Source: Companilactobacillus farciminis KCTC 3681 = DSM 20184
Lineage (GTDB): Bacteria; Bacillota; Bacilli; Lactobacillales; Lactobacillaceae
Assembly: GCF_002706745.1 (NCBI RefSeq)
Contig: NZ_CP017702.1
Location: forward strand, 124,001-188,000
Length of the DNA: 64,000 bases
Direction: 5' to 3'
The notes under the pieces were generated by a model that was given only the letters and a program-made list of their open reading frames with translations, was not told the origin of the DNA and searched no databases. Position numbers and translations under genes: made by a program. Below are positions 46,607 through 55,631 of the stretch, piece after piece. Position 1 is the stretch's first letter. Each line of letters opens with the position of its first letter.

Positions 46607-46612
46607 TTATGT

Positions 46613-46857
46613 CAATCAAATAAACACATATAAGTGTCTGAATCAATTAGTAATGCATCTGGGTGTAAGAAAGCCGGTGGTTGATGCGAACCGGTCAGGG
46701 TGTAGTTATGAAATACCAGACATGACTTGGTTTTCCAAGCGGAATAAGAGAGCCGTTATTCTCAAGAGTGGAGCAATAGTTTATTTAGACTATTCTCAAG
46801 CTGGGTGGTACCACGGTAAATCGTCCCTGTTGCATAATTGCAGCAGGGACTTTTTTT
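46613..46857 (+). ncRNA. T-box riboswitch, predicted tyrosine (UAC) specificity
   Basis: The T-box sequence GGGTGGTACCACG (46803-46815) is followed by a 12-bp terminator (46823-46834 with 46839-46850, loop TAAT, T7). Stem I closes with GTCTG (46636)/CAGAC (46727), has the loop-E pair AGTA (46649) and GAA (46720), and then A-TAC, placing the specifier at UAC (46724-46726) as in glyQS (GAA-A-GGC). The variable T-box base U fits a tRNA with discriminator A, as tRNA-Tyr has. Uncharged tRNA-Tyr should allow read-through into the NhaC gene. Confidence 0.88.
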
Positions 46858-46948
46858 ATACAAAGGGTGAGAAAATGATGCATACTTGTGGTGGTAATCC
46901 TCGATATTAGTTTTGTCGGATTAGATAGAAATAATTGGAGGAATTAGG

Positions 46949-48364
46949 ATGAATAAGAGTAAAAAGACAGTCAGTTTTAGAGAAGCAATCTCTATCTTAG
47001 TAGTTATGTTAGTTATTTTAGGTTTGGGTGTTATCAAATTTGGTTTGTCACCTCAAACGCCAGTTTTAGTAGTCATTGGATTATTGATCTTATGGTCAAA
47101 AATTCGTGGCAGCAGTTGGGATGAAATTTTTGACGGAATCTCTGATGGGGTTCGTAACGGTATTATTCCCATTTTCATTTTTATTTTAATTGGTTCGTTG
47201 ATCGGTACTTGGATTGCTGCTGGAATTATTCCATCAATGATGGTTGCCGGCTTCCATATGATTTCCGCTCAATGGTTCGTACCATCAGTTTTCGTCGTTT
47301 GTGCTTTGATTGGTACTTCTATCGGTAGTGCTTTTACCATCGTTTCAACTATCGGAATTGCACTATTCGGAATGGGTCAAACATTGGGAATGAATCCTGC
47401 TTTAGTTGCTGGGGCTATCATTTCTGGAGCTATCTTTGGTGATAAGACTTCACCACTTTCAGATTCAACTAACTTGGCATCAGCTATTGCCGAAGATGAT
47501 TTGTTCGCTCACATTAAGAACTTGATGTGGACCACAATTCCCGCATTCTTGATCTCATTAGTTCTTTACACTATTTTAGGTAATGCCGGTTCTACTGATA
47601 ATCTTGGTAAAATCGATACGACATTGAATGTTTTAAATAGCCATTTCTTCATTTCTTGGTGGGCCATTCTACCAATTGCACTATTGTTTGTATGTTCAAT
47701 CATGAAGGTTCCAGCTGTTGCAACATTGCTATTGAACATTACCGTGACAGTCGGAATGATCTTTATTGAAAATCCTAATACTCAAGTTAAAAGCGTTGCT
47801 GGATTTATCGAAAATGGATTCGTTTCAAAAACTGGTAATGCTAGTGTTGATGCTTTATTGACCCGTGGTGGTATTAGTTCCATGATGGGTACAGTTTCAT
47901 TGATTTTCTTAACTCTTTCCTTAGGTGGCTTATTAATGAAGTTTGACGTTATTCAAACTGCTATGAAGCCTCTAGCTGAAAAGCTTCAATCAAATGGTGC
48001 TGTCGTTACTGCTACAATTCTTTCCGGTATTGGAGTTAATATCTTCGTCGGTGAACAATACTTATCAGTTATTCTTCCTGGTAAAGCTTTCAAAGAAACT
48101 TTCAACAAACGTGGTCTTGATAACTTAGCTTTGAGTCGTGTGCTTGAAGATGGTGGTACTGTAATCAACTACTTGATTCCTTGGGGTGTTGCCGGAGCCT
48201 TCGTTGCTAATACTTTAGGCGTACCAACATTGTCATTCTTGCCATTCTGTTTCTTCAGTCTTTTGTCACCAATCCTTTCTATCCTTAGTGGATTCACTGG
48301 TATTGGCTTAAAAAAGTTAGACAAGAGTAAGGCTACCGATAAAAAAGTTGCCGAATTGGCATAA
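46949..48364 (+). CDS. NhaC-family transporter, probably tyrosine-related
   Basis: 471 residues, about 12 membrane segments, Na+/H+ antiporter NhaC family: 'GSAFTIVSTIGIALFGMGQTLGMNP', 'AIISGAIFGDKTSPLSDSTNLASAIAEDDLFAH' and 'GEQYLSVILPGKAF'. Although named antiporters, NhaC members behind Tyr T-boxes are predicted to move tyrosine. The T-box here reads UAC, supporting that. SD TTGGAGG before the ATG. Single gene closed by a terminator. Confidence 0.88.
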   Translation: MNKSKKTVSFREAISILVVMLVILGLGVIKFGLSPQTPVLVVIGLLILWSKIRGSSWDEIFDGISDGVRNGIIPIFIFILIGSLIGTWIAAGIIPSMMVAGFHMISAQWFVPSVFVVCALIGTSIGSAFTIVSTIGIALFGMGQTLGMNPALVAGAIISGAIFGDKTSPLSDSTNLASAIAEDDLFAHIKNLMWTTIPAFLISLVLYTILGNAGSTDNLGKIDTTLNVLNSHFFISWWAILPIALLFVCSIMKVPAVATLLLNITVTVGMIFIENPNTQVKSVAGFIENGFVSKTGNASVDALLTRGGISSMMGTVSLIFLTLSLGGLLMKFDVIQTAMKPLAEKLQSNGAVVTATILSGIGVNIFVGEQYLSVILPGKAFKETFNKRGLDNLALSRVLEDGGTVINYLIPWGVAGAFVANTLGVPTLSFLPFCFFSLLSPILSILSGFTGIGLKKLDKSKATDKKVAELA

Positions 48365-48392
48365 AATTATTTTTATAAAAAATGAAAGAAAC

Positions 48393-48406
48393 TGTAAACG
48401 CTAACC
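48393..48406 (+). promoter_or_regulatory. Possible cre site
   Basis: TGTAAACGCTAACC matches the cre consensus at 13 of 14 positions, but it lies between the NhaC stop and its terminator, an odd position for regulation. May act as a roadblock or be chance. Confidence 0.3.
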
Positions 48407-48446
48407 ACGTTGCCGCAGTTAAATTCTAATAATAATTCATTAAATT

Positions 48447-48473
48447 ATAGAGCAGAAATGCTCTATTTTTTTT
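48447..48473 (+). terminator. Terminator of the NhaC-family gene
   Basis: ATAGAGCA and TGCTCTAT with loop GAAA (GNRA-type), followed by T8. Confidence 0.9.
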
Positions 48474-48556
48474 GCGACAGACGTTGACATCATAGTAAAA
48501 CTTGGCTAGTTTAATGATTGTTATGCTGTTTTTAAAAGCAAATTAGGGAGATCATT

Positions 48557-49471
48557 ATGAAGAAAATCAAAATCGCCATTTGGGGTATTAATGTTGTTTT
48601 AGTGGCTATTATCCTCTTTTTAGTTATGGGAAAGGGAATGAATAATAGTAATAGTACAGATACGGCTGAAAAAACTTATACCGTTCGTACTGACAATAGC
48701 AATTATTTTAACGGAATTGTTCAAGAAACTGATAAACAAGCTGTTAGCGACCAACCTAAGTCAGAAGATGAAACATTGGCTTCTACAAGAGTGATCAACG
48801 GTCAAAAAGTTACTAAGGGACAAGTCTTGTTTACATTTTATCGTGATATGAGCAGTGACTTGGCTAGTGCTAATAGTGAAATTCAACAAGCACAATTAGC
48901 TATCCAAGATTACAATTCATCAGATAAAGCTACTGCTGACAAAATTGAATTGAGCAAGAATCAAGAAGCTTTGGCATTAGCTCAAGCTAAGTTGAACAAA
49001 ATCAGCAAGGCTCAAAACAGAACCGTTATAGCGCCTATTAGTGGAACTTACTATAAGGATGATTCTGGCAGAGCTTATATTTACGGTTCACCTGTGATTC
49101 AAGGGAATGTAAATGAATACAGCTTGAGTAAGATCAAACTAGGTCAAAATGTCACTGTAATTAAGAATGATGGCAAAAAGATTTCAGGTAACTTCCAACA
49201 AAAAGATGCTATTCCTTATAGCACTCGCAATGTTTCTTACTACCACTTTAGAGTTGCGACCGATTCTAAATTATCTTATGGAATGCACGTCCAAATCAAA
49301 ACTGAAGCTGACGGCTACAAGATTCCTAAGAATGCACTTTGGGAAAGAAATACTGTTAAAGTCCTAAAGAACGGCAAGAAGCACAAAAAACACGTCACTA
49401 TTAAGAAGAAAGACCAAGATTACTACATAATCGACGGCCTAAAAGCTGGCGACAAGATAGTTTTGAAATAA
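48557..49471 (+). CDS. Membrane-fusion (adaptor) protein of a MacAB-like exporter
   Basis: 304 residues. One N-terminal membrane anchor ('IAIWGINVVLVAIILFLVMG'), then a short coiled-coil hairpin ('QQAQLAIQDYN', 'ALAQAKLNKI') between lipoyl halves ('INGQKVTKGQVLFTFY', 'TVIAPISGTYYKDDSG'), then beta-barrel domains. Bridges the permease to the cell exterior. GGGAG precedes the ATG. First of a four-gene operon; a TTGACA at 48484 may be the -35. Confidence 0.85.
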   Translation: MKKIKIAIWGINVVLVAIILFLVMGKGMNNSNSTDTAEKTYTVRTDNSNYFNGIVQETDKQAVSDQPKSEDETLASTRVINGQKVTKGQVLFTFYRDMSSDLASANSEIQQAQLAIQDYNSSDKATADKIELSKNQEALALAQAKLNKISKAQNRTVIAPISGTYYKDDSGRAYIYGSPVIQGNVNEYSLSKIKLGQNVTVIKNDGKKISGNFQQKDAIPYSTRNVSYYHFRVATDSKLSYGMHVQIKTEADGYKIPKNALWERNTVKVLKNGKKHKKHVTIKKKDQDYYIIDGLKAGDKIVLK

Positions 49472-49483
49472 GGCGGTGAAAAA

Positions 49484-50161
49484 ATGCTAAAAGTTACTGA
49501 TATAGGTAAGACTTACGGCGAATTCACTGCTTTGCAAAATATCAATCTGGAAGTTAAAGATGGTGAATTTTTGGCTATCATGGGCCCTTCTGGATCTGGT
49601 AAGTCAACTTTGATCAATATCTTAGGATTGCTTGACCAAAGTTATACTGGTGAATATTTGCTAGGAAATAAGAACTATCAAACTGTAAACGACAATGAAT
49701 TATCACAAATTCGTGGTGATCAATTGGGATTTGTCTTTCAAAATTTCAAGTTGCTTTCAACGTATACAGTTTATGAAAATATCGAAGTGCCATTAATTTA
49801 TAGTAAAAAAGTTCAAAACAACAAGCACCAGTTGATTGAATCAGTGATTGAAAAAGTTGGCCTAAAAGGTAAAGAAAAGAATTTACCAACGGAGCTCTCT
49901 GGTGGACAGCAACAAAGAGTCGCAATTGCTCGAGCCATTGTTAACCAGCCCAAATTAGTTATCGCTGACGAACCAACTGGGGCCTTGGATTCAAAGACTA
50001 GTAAAGAGATTATGGATATCTTTGAAAAATTGAACCAAGATGGAACGACAATCATCATGGTTACTCACGATAGCGAAGTAGCTGAACATGCCATGCGTAC
50101 TGTTTATATTCGTGATGGTCGACTATATAACGATGAAAAGAGTGTGAAGAATCATGACTGA
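49484..50161 (+). CDS. MacB-like ABC transporter ATP-binding protein
   Basis: 225 residues. 'AIMGPSGSGKSTLINILGLLDQSYTG', 'FVFQNFKLLSTYTVYENIEVPLIY', 'ELSGGQQQRVAIARAIVNQP', 'VIADEPTGALDSKTS' and 'MVTHDSEVAEHAMR' are typical of LolD/MacB-type ATPases. Overlaps the permease start by 8 bases. Confidence 0.93.
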   Translation: MLKVTDIGKTYGEFTALQNINLEVKDGEFLAIMGPSGSGKSTLINILGLLDQSYTGEYLLGNKNYQTVNDNELSQIRGDQLGFVFQNFKLLSTYTVYENIEVPLIYSKKVQNNKHQLIESVIEKVGLKGKEKNLPTELSGGQQQRVAIARAIVNQPKLVIADEPTGALDSKTSKEIMDIFEKLNQDGTTIIMVTHDSEVAEHAMRTVYIRDGRLYNDEKSVKNHD

Positions 50162-51305
50162 TAAAATTTCAATCGCACTCAAATCGATTACTAAAAATAA
50201 AAACCGTAACTTTTTGACAATGCTTGGAATTATCATTGGTATCGCTAGTGTTATTTGTATCTTGGCGATCGGTGATGGTTTCACGCATACGGTTACTAAA
50301 GGGATGGGTAGCCACAACGTAAAAAATAAGGTTACTTTGCAGTGGGAATCTAAGTCTGTCTACGATACTGACGGTGGTTTTACTAAGAACGATGCTTCAG
50401 CTCTAAGTAGCGTTAAAGGCATTGATCACGTCAAACTAGCCAGTAGCGTTGTTGAAGCTGGTGCCAAAGTTCAGTACAAGACTAAGAATGTCAGTATCGG
50501 CTTGAACAAACAGCCTAAACATTTGAAATTAGTCAAAGGAACGTATTTGCCACTAGACGGTGATTCCAGTGGCGTTTATATTTCTGAATATTTAGCTCAT
50601 AAATTGTTTAAGAAGAATGCTCTTAATCGTTTAATTACTATCGATGGAACAGTCTTTGTAGTCCAAGGGATTTATCGTGTGGGAACGATGGATTATCGAC
50701 CAGATGCCTATGTTTCTAAAACGACTTTCAAACAATTATTTGCGAACCAAATCTCTAAGGATCAGGCAAAATTGTACGTCACTTCTGATGCTAATAAAAA
50801 ACAAGTCGGTAAAAGAGCTACTAAATTAATGAAGAAGATTGGTGAACAGAAGAAGACTGGTACGTATTCAGTTTCAAATCCTGATCAAATCAGTAAGCAA
50901 TTTACTAAGATTCTCAATGATATTACTTACTTCATCGCCTTTATTGCTGGAATTTCATTGTTGATTGCTGGTATTGGGGTTATGAACGTAATGTACATAA
51001 CGGTTTCAGAACGCCGAAAAGAAATTGGAATCAGACGTGCTTTCGGTGCTACATCAGGCGATATCCGTAACCAATTCCTAATTGAAAGTGTCGTTCTTTG
51101 TATAATTGGTGGAATTATTGGAATTATCTTCGGTTATATTTTTGTAAGTATCATTAACACCTTCTTACCATTTAAAGCCGTTATAACGCCTTATGCAATT
51201 ATCTTGTCGTTAGCGGTATCGACAGCAGTTGGTTTAATATTCGGATTTATTCCTTCTAATAAGGCAGCTAAGTCAGAATTAGTTGGATTGTTGAAAGAAG
51301 AATAG
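50154..51305 (+). CDS. MacB-like ABC transporter permease
   Basis: 383 residues: N-terminal membrane helix after 'ALKSITKNKNRNFLTMLGIIIGIASV', a large extracellular MacB_PCD domain, then three helices with 'GIGVMNVMYITVSERRKEIGIRRAFGAT' FtsX motif. Works with the adaptor and ATPase to export peptides or other toxic compounds. Confidence 0.92.
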   Translation: MTDKISIALKSITKNKNRNFLTMLGIIIGIASVICILAIGDGFTHTVTKGMGSHNVKNKVTLQWESKSVYDTDGGFTKNDASALSSVKGIDHVKLASSVVEAGAKVQYKTKNVSIGLNKQPKHLKLVKGTYLPLDGDSSGVYISEYLAHKLFKKNALNRLITIDGTVFVVQGIYRVGTMDYRPDAYVSKTTFKQLFANQISKDQAKLYVTSDANKKQVGKRATKLMKKIGEQKKTGTYSVSNPDQISKQFTKILNDITYFIAFIAGISLLIAGIGVMNVMYITVSERRKEIGIRRAFGATSGDIRNQFLIESVVLCIIGGIIGIIFGYIFVSIINTFLPFKAVITPYAIILSLAVSTAVGLIFGFIPSNKAAKSELVGLLKEE

Positions 51306-51313
51306 GGGAAAAT

Positions 51314-51766
51314 ATGAAAAAATTATACAAGTTAGATAAATTGTCAGTACTAGGGATTATTTTAATCAGTATCCTAATGACAGTTATTGAAATGATTGTT
51401 TCAGATCCAAACGTTTCACAAATGCCACAAATGGGTAAGTGGTTGAAGTTATTGCTATATGTAATTGGTGCAGTTGTTAGTTTTGCAATTGGTTACTGGT
51501 TGTTTACTCTCTTATTGAGAAACAACGACAATTACAAAGTGAAATTAGTAATCAATTTGGCAATTGGTTTAGCCATCGAGGCTGTGTTGATCACTATCAT
51601 CTACTTGATTGCTAAAAAGACTAATGTTTGGGTCAACGGAATCGCCGGAGTACTTGGTTTTGGAACTTTGGCATTATTGAATTGGAAGTTCTTAGAAGTA
51701 CCTCAATCAGATAAGATCAAAGTCAGTGTTTTGACAGGAATTTGGTTTGTCCTAGCCTTGTTCTAA
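51314..51766 (+). CDS. Small membrane protein of the MacAB-like operon
   Basis: 150 residues with about four to five membrane helices, eight bases after the permease, GGGGAAAAT before the ATG. No family recognised. Co-transcribed with the exporter and followed directly by structured element C. Confidence 0.7.
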   Translation: MKKLYKLDKLSVLGIILISILMTVIEMIVSDPNVSQMPQMGKWLKLLLYVIGAVVSFAIGYWLFTLLLRNNDNYKVKLVINLAIGLAIEAVLITIIYLIAKKTNVWVNGIAGVLGFGTLALLNWKFLEVPQSDKIKVSVLTGIWFVLALF

Positions 51767-51772
51767 GATGCC

Positions 51773-51940
51773 GTCCTCCATAGCAAAGCAAATTTGGCTG
51801 GAACAATGTGGGCACGACTTGGAGCCTTTGCTAAGCCCAAGTTCGGGCAAAGTCTTCAAGCTCGACCTTTCACTAGGCAATAAATTGCCAAGAGAAATTT
51901 CACATTTGAGCCAATTTGCTTTGCTATTCCGGACTAGATA
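51773..51940 (+). ncRNA. Structured repeat element C (putative structured RNA)
   Basis: GTCC (51773-51776), stem ATAGCAAAGCAAATT (51780-51794), bulged T, GGCT, internal hairpins, AGCC, AATTTGCTTTGCTAT (51913-51927), GGAC (51931-51934), TAGATA. Nearly identical to element B, but the tenth stem pair is C-G instead of A-U: both strands changed. It begins seven bases after the preceding stop codon, so it is transcribed as a 3' UTR or from its own start. Confidence 0.72.
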
Positions 51941-51966
51941 GTGTTTTTTAACATAAAGATTAATAG

Positions 51967-52026
51967 CATCTATTCAGATATAATGAGTCTGTTTTCTATG
52001 ACCAGAAATCTGAATAGATGTTTTTT
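51967..52026 (+). terminator. Terminator of the MacAB-like operon
   Basis: CATCTATTCAGAT and ATCTGAATAGATG form a perfect 13-bp stem around 28 bases, then T6. Confidence 0.85.
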
Positions 52027-52110
52027 GTTTACATGTAATTAATAATAAATAGCACTGTCTAGCAATGACCTTTGTTAGAATAAAAGTAAATGACTACAAG
52101 AAGGCAAAAC

Positions 52111-52599
52111 ATGACACCTTATGAACAAGTGAAATCAAAATTAGATGAGTTAAATATTTCCTATGATATGGTTGAGCATCCACCAGTTTATACGATGGAA
52201 GAAGCTGATAAATATATCGAGGGCAAAGTTGGAATTAGGACTAAGTCGCTTTTTTTGACGGACAATAAGAAACGGCGTTATTATTTAGTCTTTATGGATG
52301 ACGATAAAAGATTAGATATGAAGCAATTTGGGGAGATTATTGGTGAGAAGCATTTGAAGTTTGCATCTGAAAATCTTTTGATGGAAAAATTAGGCTTGAA
52401 ACCTGGATTCGTATCCATTTTTGGTTTATTGAATAATACTCAAAAGGATGTTCAAGTTTATTTTGAAAAAGACATTGTTAGCGATATTCCGTTGACCTTT
52501 CATCCAAATGACAATACCAAAACGATGTTTATTGGAATGGATGATTTGAAGAAATTTTTAAATAGTTTAGGTTTTAGTTATCACGTAGTTAGTATTTGA
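52111..52599 (+). CDS. Prolyl-tRNA editing protein (PrdX/YbaK-like)
   Basis: 162 residues from the ATG at 52111, with AGAAGG about seven bases upstream; the ATG at 52090 lacks a site. 'YDMVEHPPVYTMEEADKYI', 'IRTKSLFLTDNKKRRYYLVFMDDDKRLDMK' and 'GFVSIFGLLNN' match stand-alone PrdX proteins, which hydrolyse Ala-tRNA-Pro. Monocistronic. Confidence 0.9.
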   Translation: MTPYEQVKSKLDELNISYDMVEHPPVYTMEEADKYIEGKVGIRTKSLFLTDNKKRRYYLVFMDDDKRLDMKQFGEIIGEKHLKFASENLLMEKLGLKPGFVSIFGLLNNTQKDVQVYFEKDIVSDIPLTFHPNDNTKTMFIGMDDLKKFLNSLGFSYHVVSI

Positions 52600-52693
52600 T
52601 ACTTTTTTCATGAAAAAGCTAATGATTAATATGAAATAATTGAGGTACAACGGTTATCTCAGACATGCGATAATTGAGACGAGGGGATGACCG

Positions 52694-53434
52694 ATGAAAA
52701 AAATACTACTTATTTTGGTAGCATTAGGCGTTATACTACCGTTATCCGCGTGTAGTGTGAAGTCAATGCAAAAGGACCAATCTAGACAATCGAAACAAGT
52801 TCAATTATTAGAAAAGAATAAACAAGCTTGGAAAAAAGAAATTGCGGACGCTGATGTGATTGAAAGTGACGGACTAAAAGGCGAATCGACTTATGTAGGG
52901 ACGACTTTGAATCAGTTGAAAAATCACAATCAAGCCTTAATTAAAGGAACTGTTGTCAATTTAGAAAAGATGCAAAGTCCTAAGAATATGGCTTATACGA
53001 AGGCAACCATTCACATTGACAAAGTTCTTAGCGGTGATAAAGCCCTTCAAAATAAGGACTACTTTGTAGCTCTAAATGGTGGAGTAGTATCGTTTGACCG
53101 TTGGTATGCCAATATGAGCAAGCCAAAAGATTTCGATCATAAGATGTTGATCAAACACGATGAATTTCCGTTGCCTAGTATCGGCTCAGAAATTATAACT
53201 GGGTTGATGCCAATACATTTGGATGAACCGTTAGAATACAATTCAGCTTTGAAGCAAAGTGGTTTTACTATTAAGAATTCCTTTGCGATGGATGGTGCCA
53301 AGTATAATTTCTGGGTTAAAAAGCCAGATACTAAAAAGTACCAATTGAATAATCCTACTGTGAAAAAGTCGGATACACAATTGGCACAAGAATTAACTAA
53401 ATTAACTAATGAAATTAATCGTAAATACAAATAA
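52694..53434 (+). CDS. Uncharacterised lipoprotein
   Basis: 246 residues. Lipoprotein signal with lipobox LSAC (about residue 20), then a helical charged stretch and a beta-rich domain ('ALIKGTVVNLEKMQ', 'ATIHIDKVLSGDKAL', 'YFVALNGGVVSFDRWY') resembling extracellular domains of unknown function. GAGGGG before the ATG. Monocistronic. Confidence 0.75.
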   Translation: MKKILLILVALGVILPLSACSVKSMQKDQSRQSKQVQLLEKNKQAWKKEIADADVIESDGLKGESTYVGTTLNQLKNHNQALIKGTVVNLEKMQSPKNMAYTKATIHIDKVLSGDKALQNKDYFVALNGGVVSFDRWYANMSKPKDFDHKMLIKHDEFPLPSIGSEIITGLMPIHLDEPLEYNSALKQSGFTIKNSFAMDGAKYNFWVKKPDTKKYQLNNPTVKKSDTQLAQELTKLTNEINRKYK

Positions 53435-53467
53435 AAACGCTACTCGATTAGGAGTAACGTTTTTTTT
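53433..53467. terminator. Bidirectional terminator
   Basis: AAAACG-C-TACTC and GAGTA-A-CGTTTT (one mismatch) with T8 on the plus strand and A-rich opposite side. Serves the lipoprotein gene and the convergent P-loop protein gene. Confidence 0.75.
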
Positions 53468-53471
53468 ATTA

Positions 53472-55166
53472 CTAATTATTCATTAATTCTGACAATAATT
53501 CTTTAGCTGATTCATTCAAACTATCTTTAGACTTGTCATAGCCCAAGTGAGTATAAATTTCACCAACGTAAACATTGTCTTTATATAATTTGTTGAAGAC
53601 TTTATCGATAACTGGACGAGTTTTTTCTTCTTCTTGAACGGGTCCAAATGGGTTAGCGAAGAAAGTAGTAGTCATACCAACTTCATCAGTTGTACCTAGA
53701 GCTTTACGCTTACCGGCGATGAATGTTGCTTTGGCTTCTTCTTCGTTAGGGAATTGATGCAAACCAATCTCTGAATCGTAGTTGTTAGCATAAACCCACA
53801 TATCGATTGAATGATGTTCGATGACACGCTTGTAAGTATTAGCAGGCAAGATAACACGAGCATTCTTCAATTCTGGGTTCAAGTAGATACCACGGTCCAT
53901 ATTGTTGAAGGCAACAGAACTACTCAAATCATCCAAACGAACGAAGGCACCAGTTTCTGTACCTTGAGCGTAAATATTTCCTTCATCATCGAAAGCAAAA
54001 CTACCCATATCATCGAAGATGGTTTCAATATTAATGATCTTGTCATCCGCAACTTCTTGCAAGGCTTCGATTGATTCTGACTTTCCGGCACCAGAATCAC
54101 CGAAGAAGACAACTGATTTAGTCTTACCATTTGAGAAGCTGATGTTGACCATTGAACCATGGATTGGAAGACGGTTTTCATAAATCATGTGTAAATTGTG
54201 AACTGTTAGGCACATTTTCTTCATGTAACCGAAGTAAGTTGTCTTATCGTTGTAAGGAACTTCACCGACCCAGATATCATTTTCTTCGTCGTGATAGTAG
54301 TGGCTGACGTCGCCTTCTGTTTCTTTGAGACCAAAGAGGATGATTTCGTCAGGTTTCTTACCTTCGATACTTTCCTTATCAGCAACTTCAAACAAGTTGG
54401 CCAAAGCAATACCACTGACAAAGTAGTCACGGTGGAAGTAAATGAAGGCTAAGCTTTCACCAATTTTAGCAGGGAAGCAGTACCAGTCGTTTTGAGTACC
54501 ATCGAATTTTTCGATAGGGTTAGTTGGAACGGCACTGAAGACACCTTCACGTTTGTTACTCTTAGTGTGCATCATCATTGGTGGACGTAACATAATTGTG
54601 TCCAAGAAACGAATGCTTTCAAGTGGTTGGTACTTTTTAGGAGTGTCCCATTTGATTGATTGGGTTAGTACACAGGCATTAGTACCCGCATTGATTTGAC
54701 GGTAAGTACGGTTGGCAAATCCTTGAAGTTTTTCCTCGATAGCACGGTATAAGCTGATAACAACTTCATTGAAACGGTTATCGATATTCATGAAATTACT
54801 TTTGACGATGGCACTGTCATGTTTGTTGATTAGAGAAACTCTAAAATATGAACGGTAATATGAATAGAAATCTTCAATACTCTTTAAGATCTGTTCATTG
54901 CCATACTTTTCATATGCGGGTTTATCGTCGACCAAAATTGCCTTGAGAATATTGATGTAAGTATCAGCGGCTAGGCCTTCGACTTTATTTGTCACAGCTA
55001 GTTGGCTTTCCTTTAAATATAGGTCAACTAAGTTGTGGAAACCTTGGCTGTTGACTAATTGAACAATATCTTGGATATACTCCTCATTGTAATTAACAAC
55101 GGCAACTGATCGATTAGGGTTAATATAAAATGCTTTAGATTCGATAGCTTGTGTAGATTTCGACAT
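53472..55166 (-). CDS. HPr-kinase/PEP-carboxykinase-like P-loop protein of unknown role
   Basis: 564 residues. A Walker A of the HPrK/PckA type, 'FFGDSGAGKSES' (355-365), is followed by 'NIETIFDDMGSFAFDD' with metal-binding acidic residues and 'VILPANTYK'. The N-terminal 350 residues carry no domain I can name. HPrK and PckA share this phosphate-binding fold, so the protein probably binds ATP or GTP and may phosphorylate a protein or metabolite. Related proteins in lactobacilli are often labelled PEP-carboxykinase-like, but full PckA motifs are not visible. Monocistronic; AAGGAG before the ATG. Confidence 0.7.
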   Translation of the reverse strand: MSKSTQAIESKAFYINPNRSVAVVNYNEEYIQDIVQLVNSQGFHNLVDLYLKESQLAVTNKVEGLAADTYINILKAILVDDKPAYEKYGNEQILKSIEDFYSYYRSYFRVSLINKHDSAIVKSNFMNIDNRFNEVVISLYRAIEEKLQGFANRTYRQINAGTNACVLTQSIKWDTPKKYQPLESIRFLDTIMLRPPMMMHTKSNKREGVFSAVPTNPIEKFDGTQNDWYCFPAKIGESLAFIYFHRDYFVSGIALANLFEVADKESIEGKKPDEIILFGLKETEGDVSHYYHDEENDIWVGEVPYNDKTTYFGYMKKMCLTVHNLHMIYENRLPIHGSMVNISFSNGKTKSVVFFGDSGAGKSESIEALQEVADDKIINIETIFDDMGSFAFDDEGNIYAQGTETGAFVRLDDLSSSVAFNNMDRGIYLNPELKNARVILPANTYKRVIEHHSIDMWVYANNYDSEIGLHQFPNEEEAKATFIAGKRKALGTTDEVGMTTTFFANPFGPVQEEEKTRPVIDKVFNKLYKDNVYVGEIYTHLGYDKSKDSLNESAKELLSELMNN

Positions 55167-55476
55167 ACGTTAAAGAACTCCTTTCAAATACGAGCTTAGT
55201 AATAGTTTAAAGCATTTTTCATAAAACTGGTAGTAATAATTAGAATAAATTTAATATTCCTAAAATCTCAAATGTTTAAACTGGTTGTCTAACAATAAGT
55301 TAAGCGCTTTATTCTCGACGAAAAAATTTTTTTTATTAAATTAATTGTATTTTAATCTAGGTTTCTGAAAAAAATCATTTTCTTACATAGAATCAATGGA
55401 CTAGAGCAATGACTTTTTTGATTGAAAAGTAGACCGGTAATAATTTAATTATGAAATTTTAGAACAATTTTTCTGA

Positions 55477-55525
55477 TTAAAGCGTTTACAAATTTAAAAA
55501 TAGAAGTTATACTTACGTCGTAAGT
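55477..55525 (+). promoter_or_regulatory. lac promoter with cre site and palindrome
   Basis: TTTACA (55485-55490), 17 bases, TATACT (55508-55513). A cre site TTAAAGCGTTTACA (55477-55490, 13 of 14) covers the -35, so CcpA should repress. ACTTACG-T-CGTAAGT (55511-55525) is a perfect palindrome at the start site, a possible second operator. The rest of 55167-55476 holds no gene; a weak cre-like GTTAAGCGCTTTAT is near 55305. Confidence 0.7.
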
Positions 55526-55537
55526 TAAATAACACGT

Positions 55538-55609
55538 GGATTGTTACTATTAAATTAGGCATGACCATGAACCTCACTTTATTTGGGTGGGGGTCATGGT
55601 CTTTTTTTT
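55538..55609 (+). promoter_or_regulatory. RAT antiterminator and terminator before lacT
   Basis: The ribonucleic antiterminator begins GGATTGTTACTATTAAATTA at 55538 and ends AGGCATGACC at 55566, overlapping the terminator GACCATGA (55563-55570)/TCATGGTC (55594-55601) with T8. LicT/LacT binding would stabilise the RAT and prevent termination. Confidence 0.92.
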
Positions 55610-55631
55610 CGAAAAGAAGGGGGATGAATGG

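Noticed and set aside
46653..46910. An 85-codon ORF on the plus strand
   Set aside because: It lies inside the T-box leader and its frame follows the conserved RNA sequence; no ribosome site and no protein-like composition.
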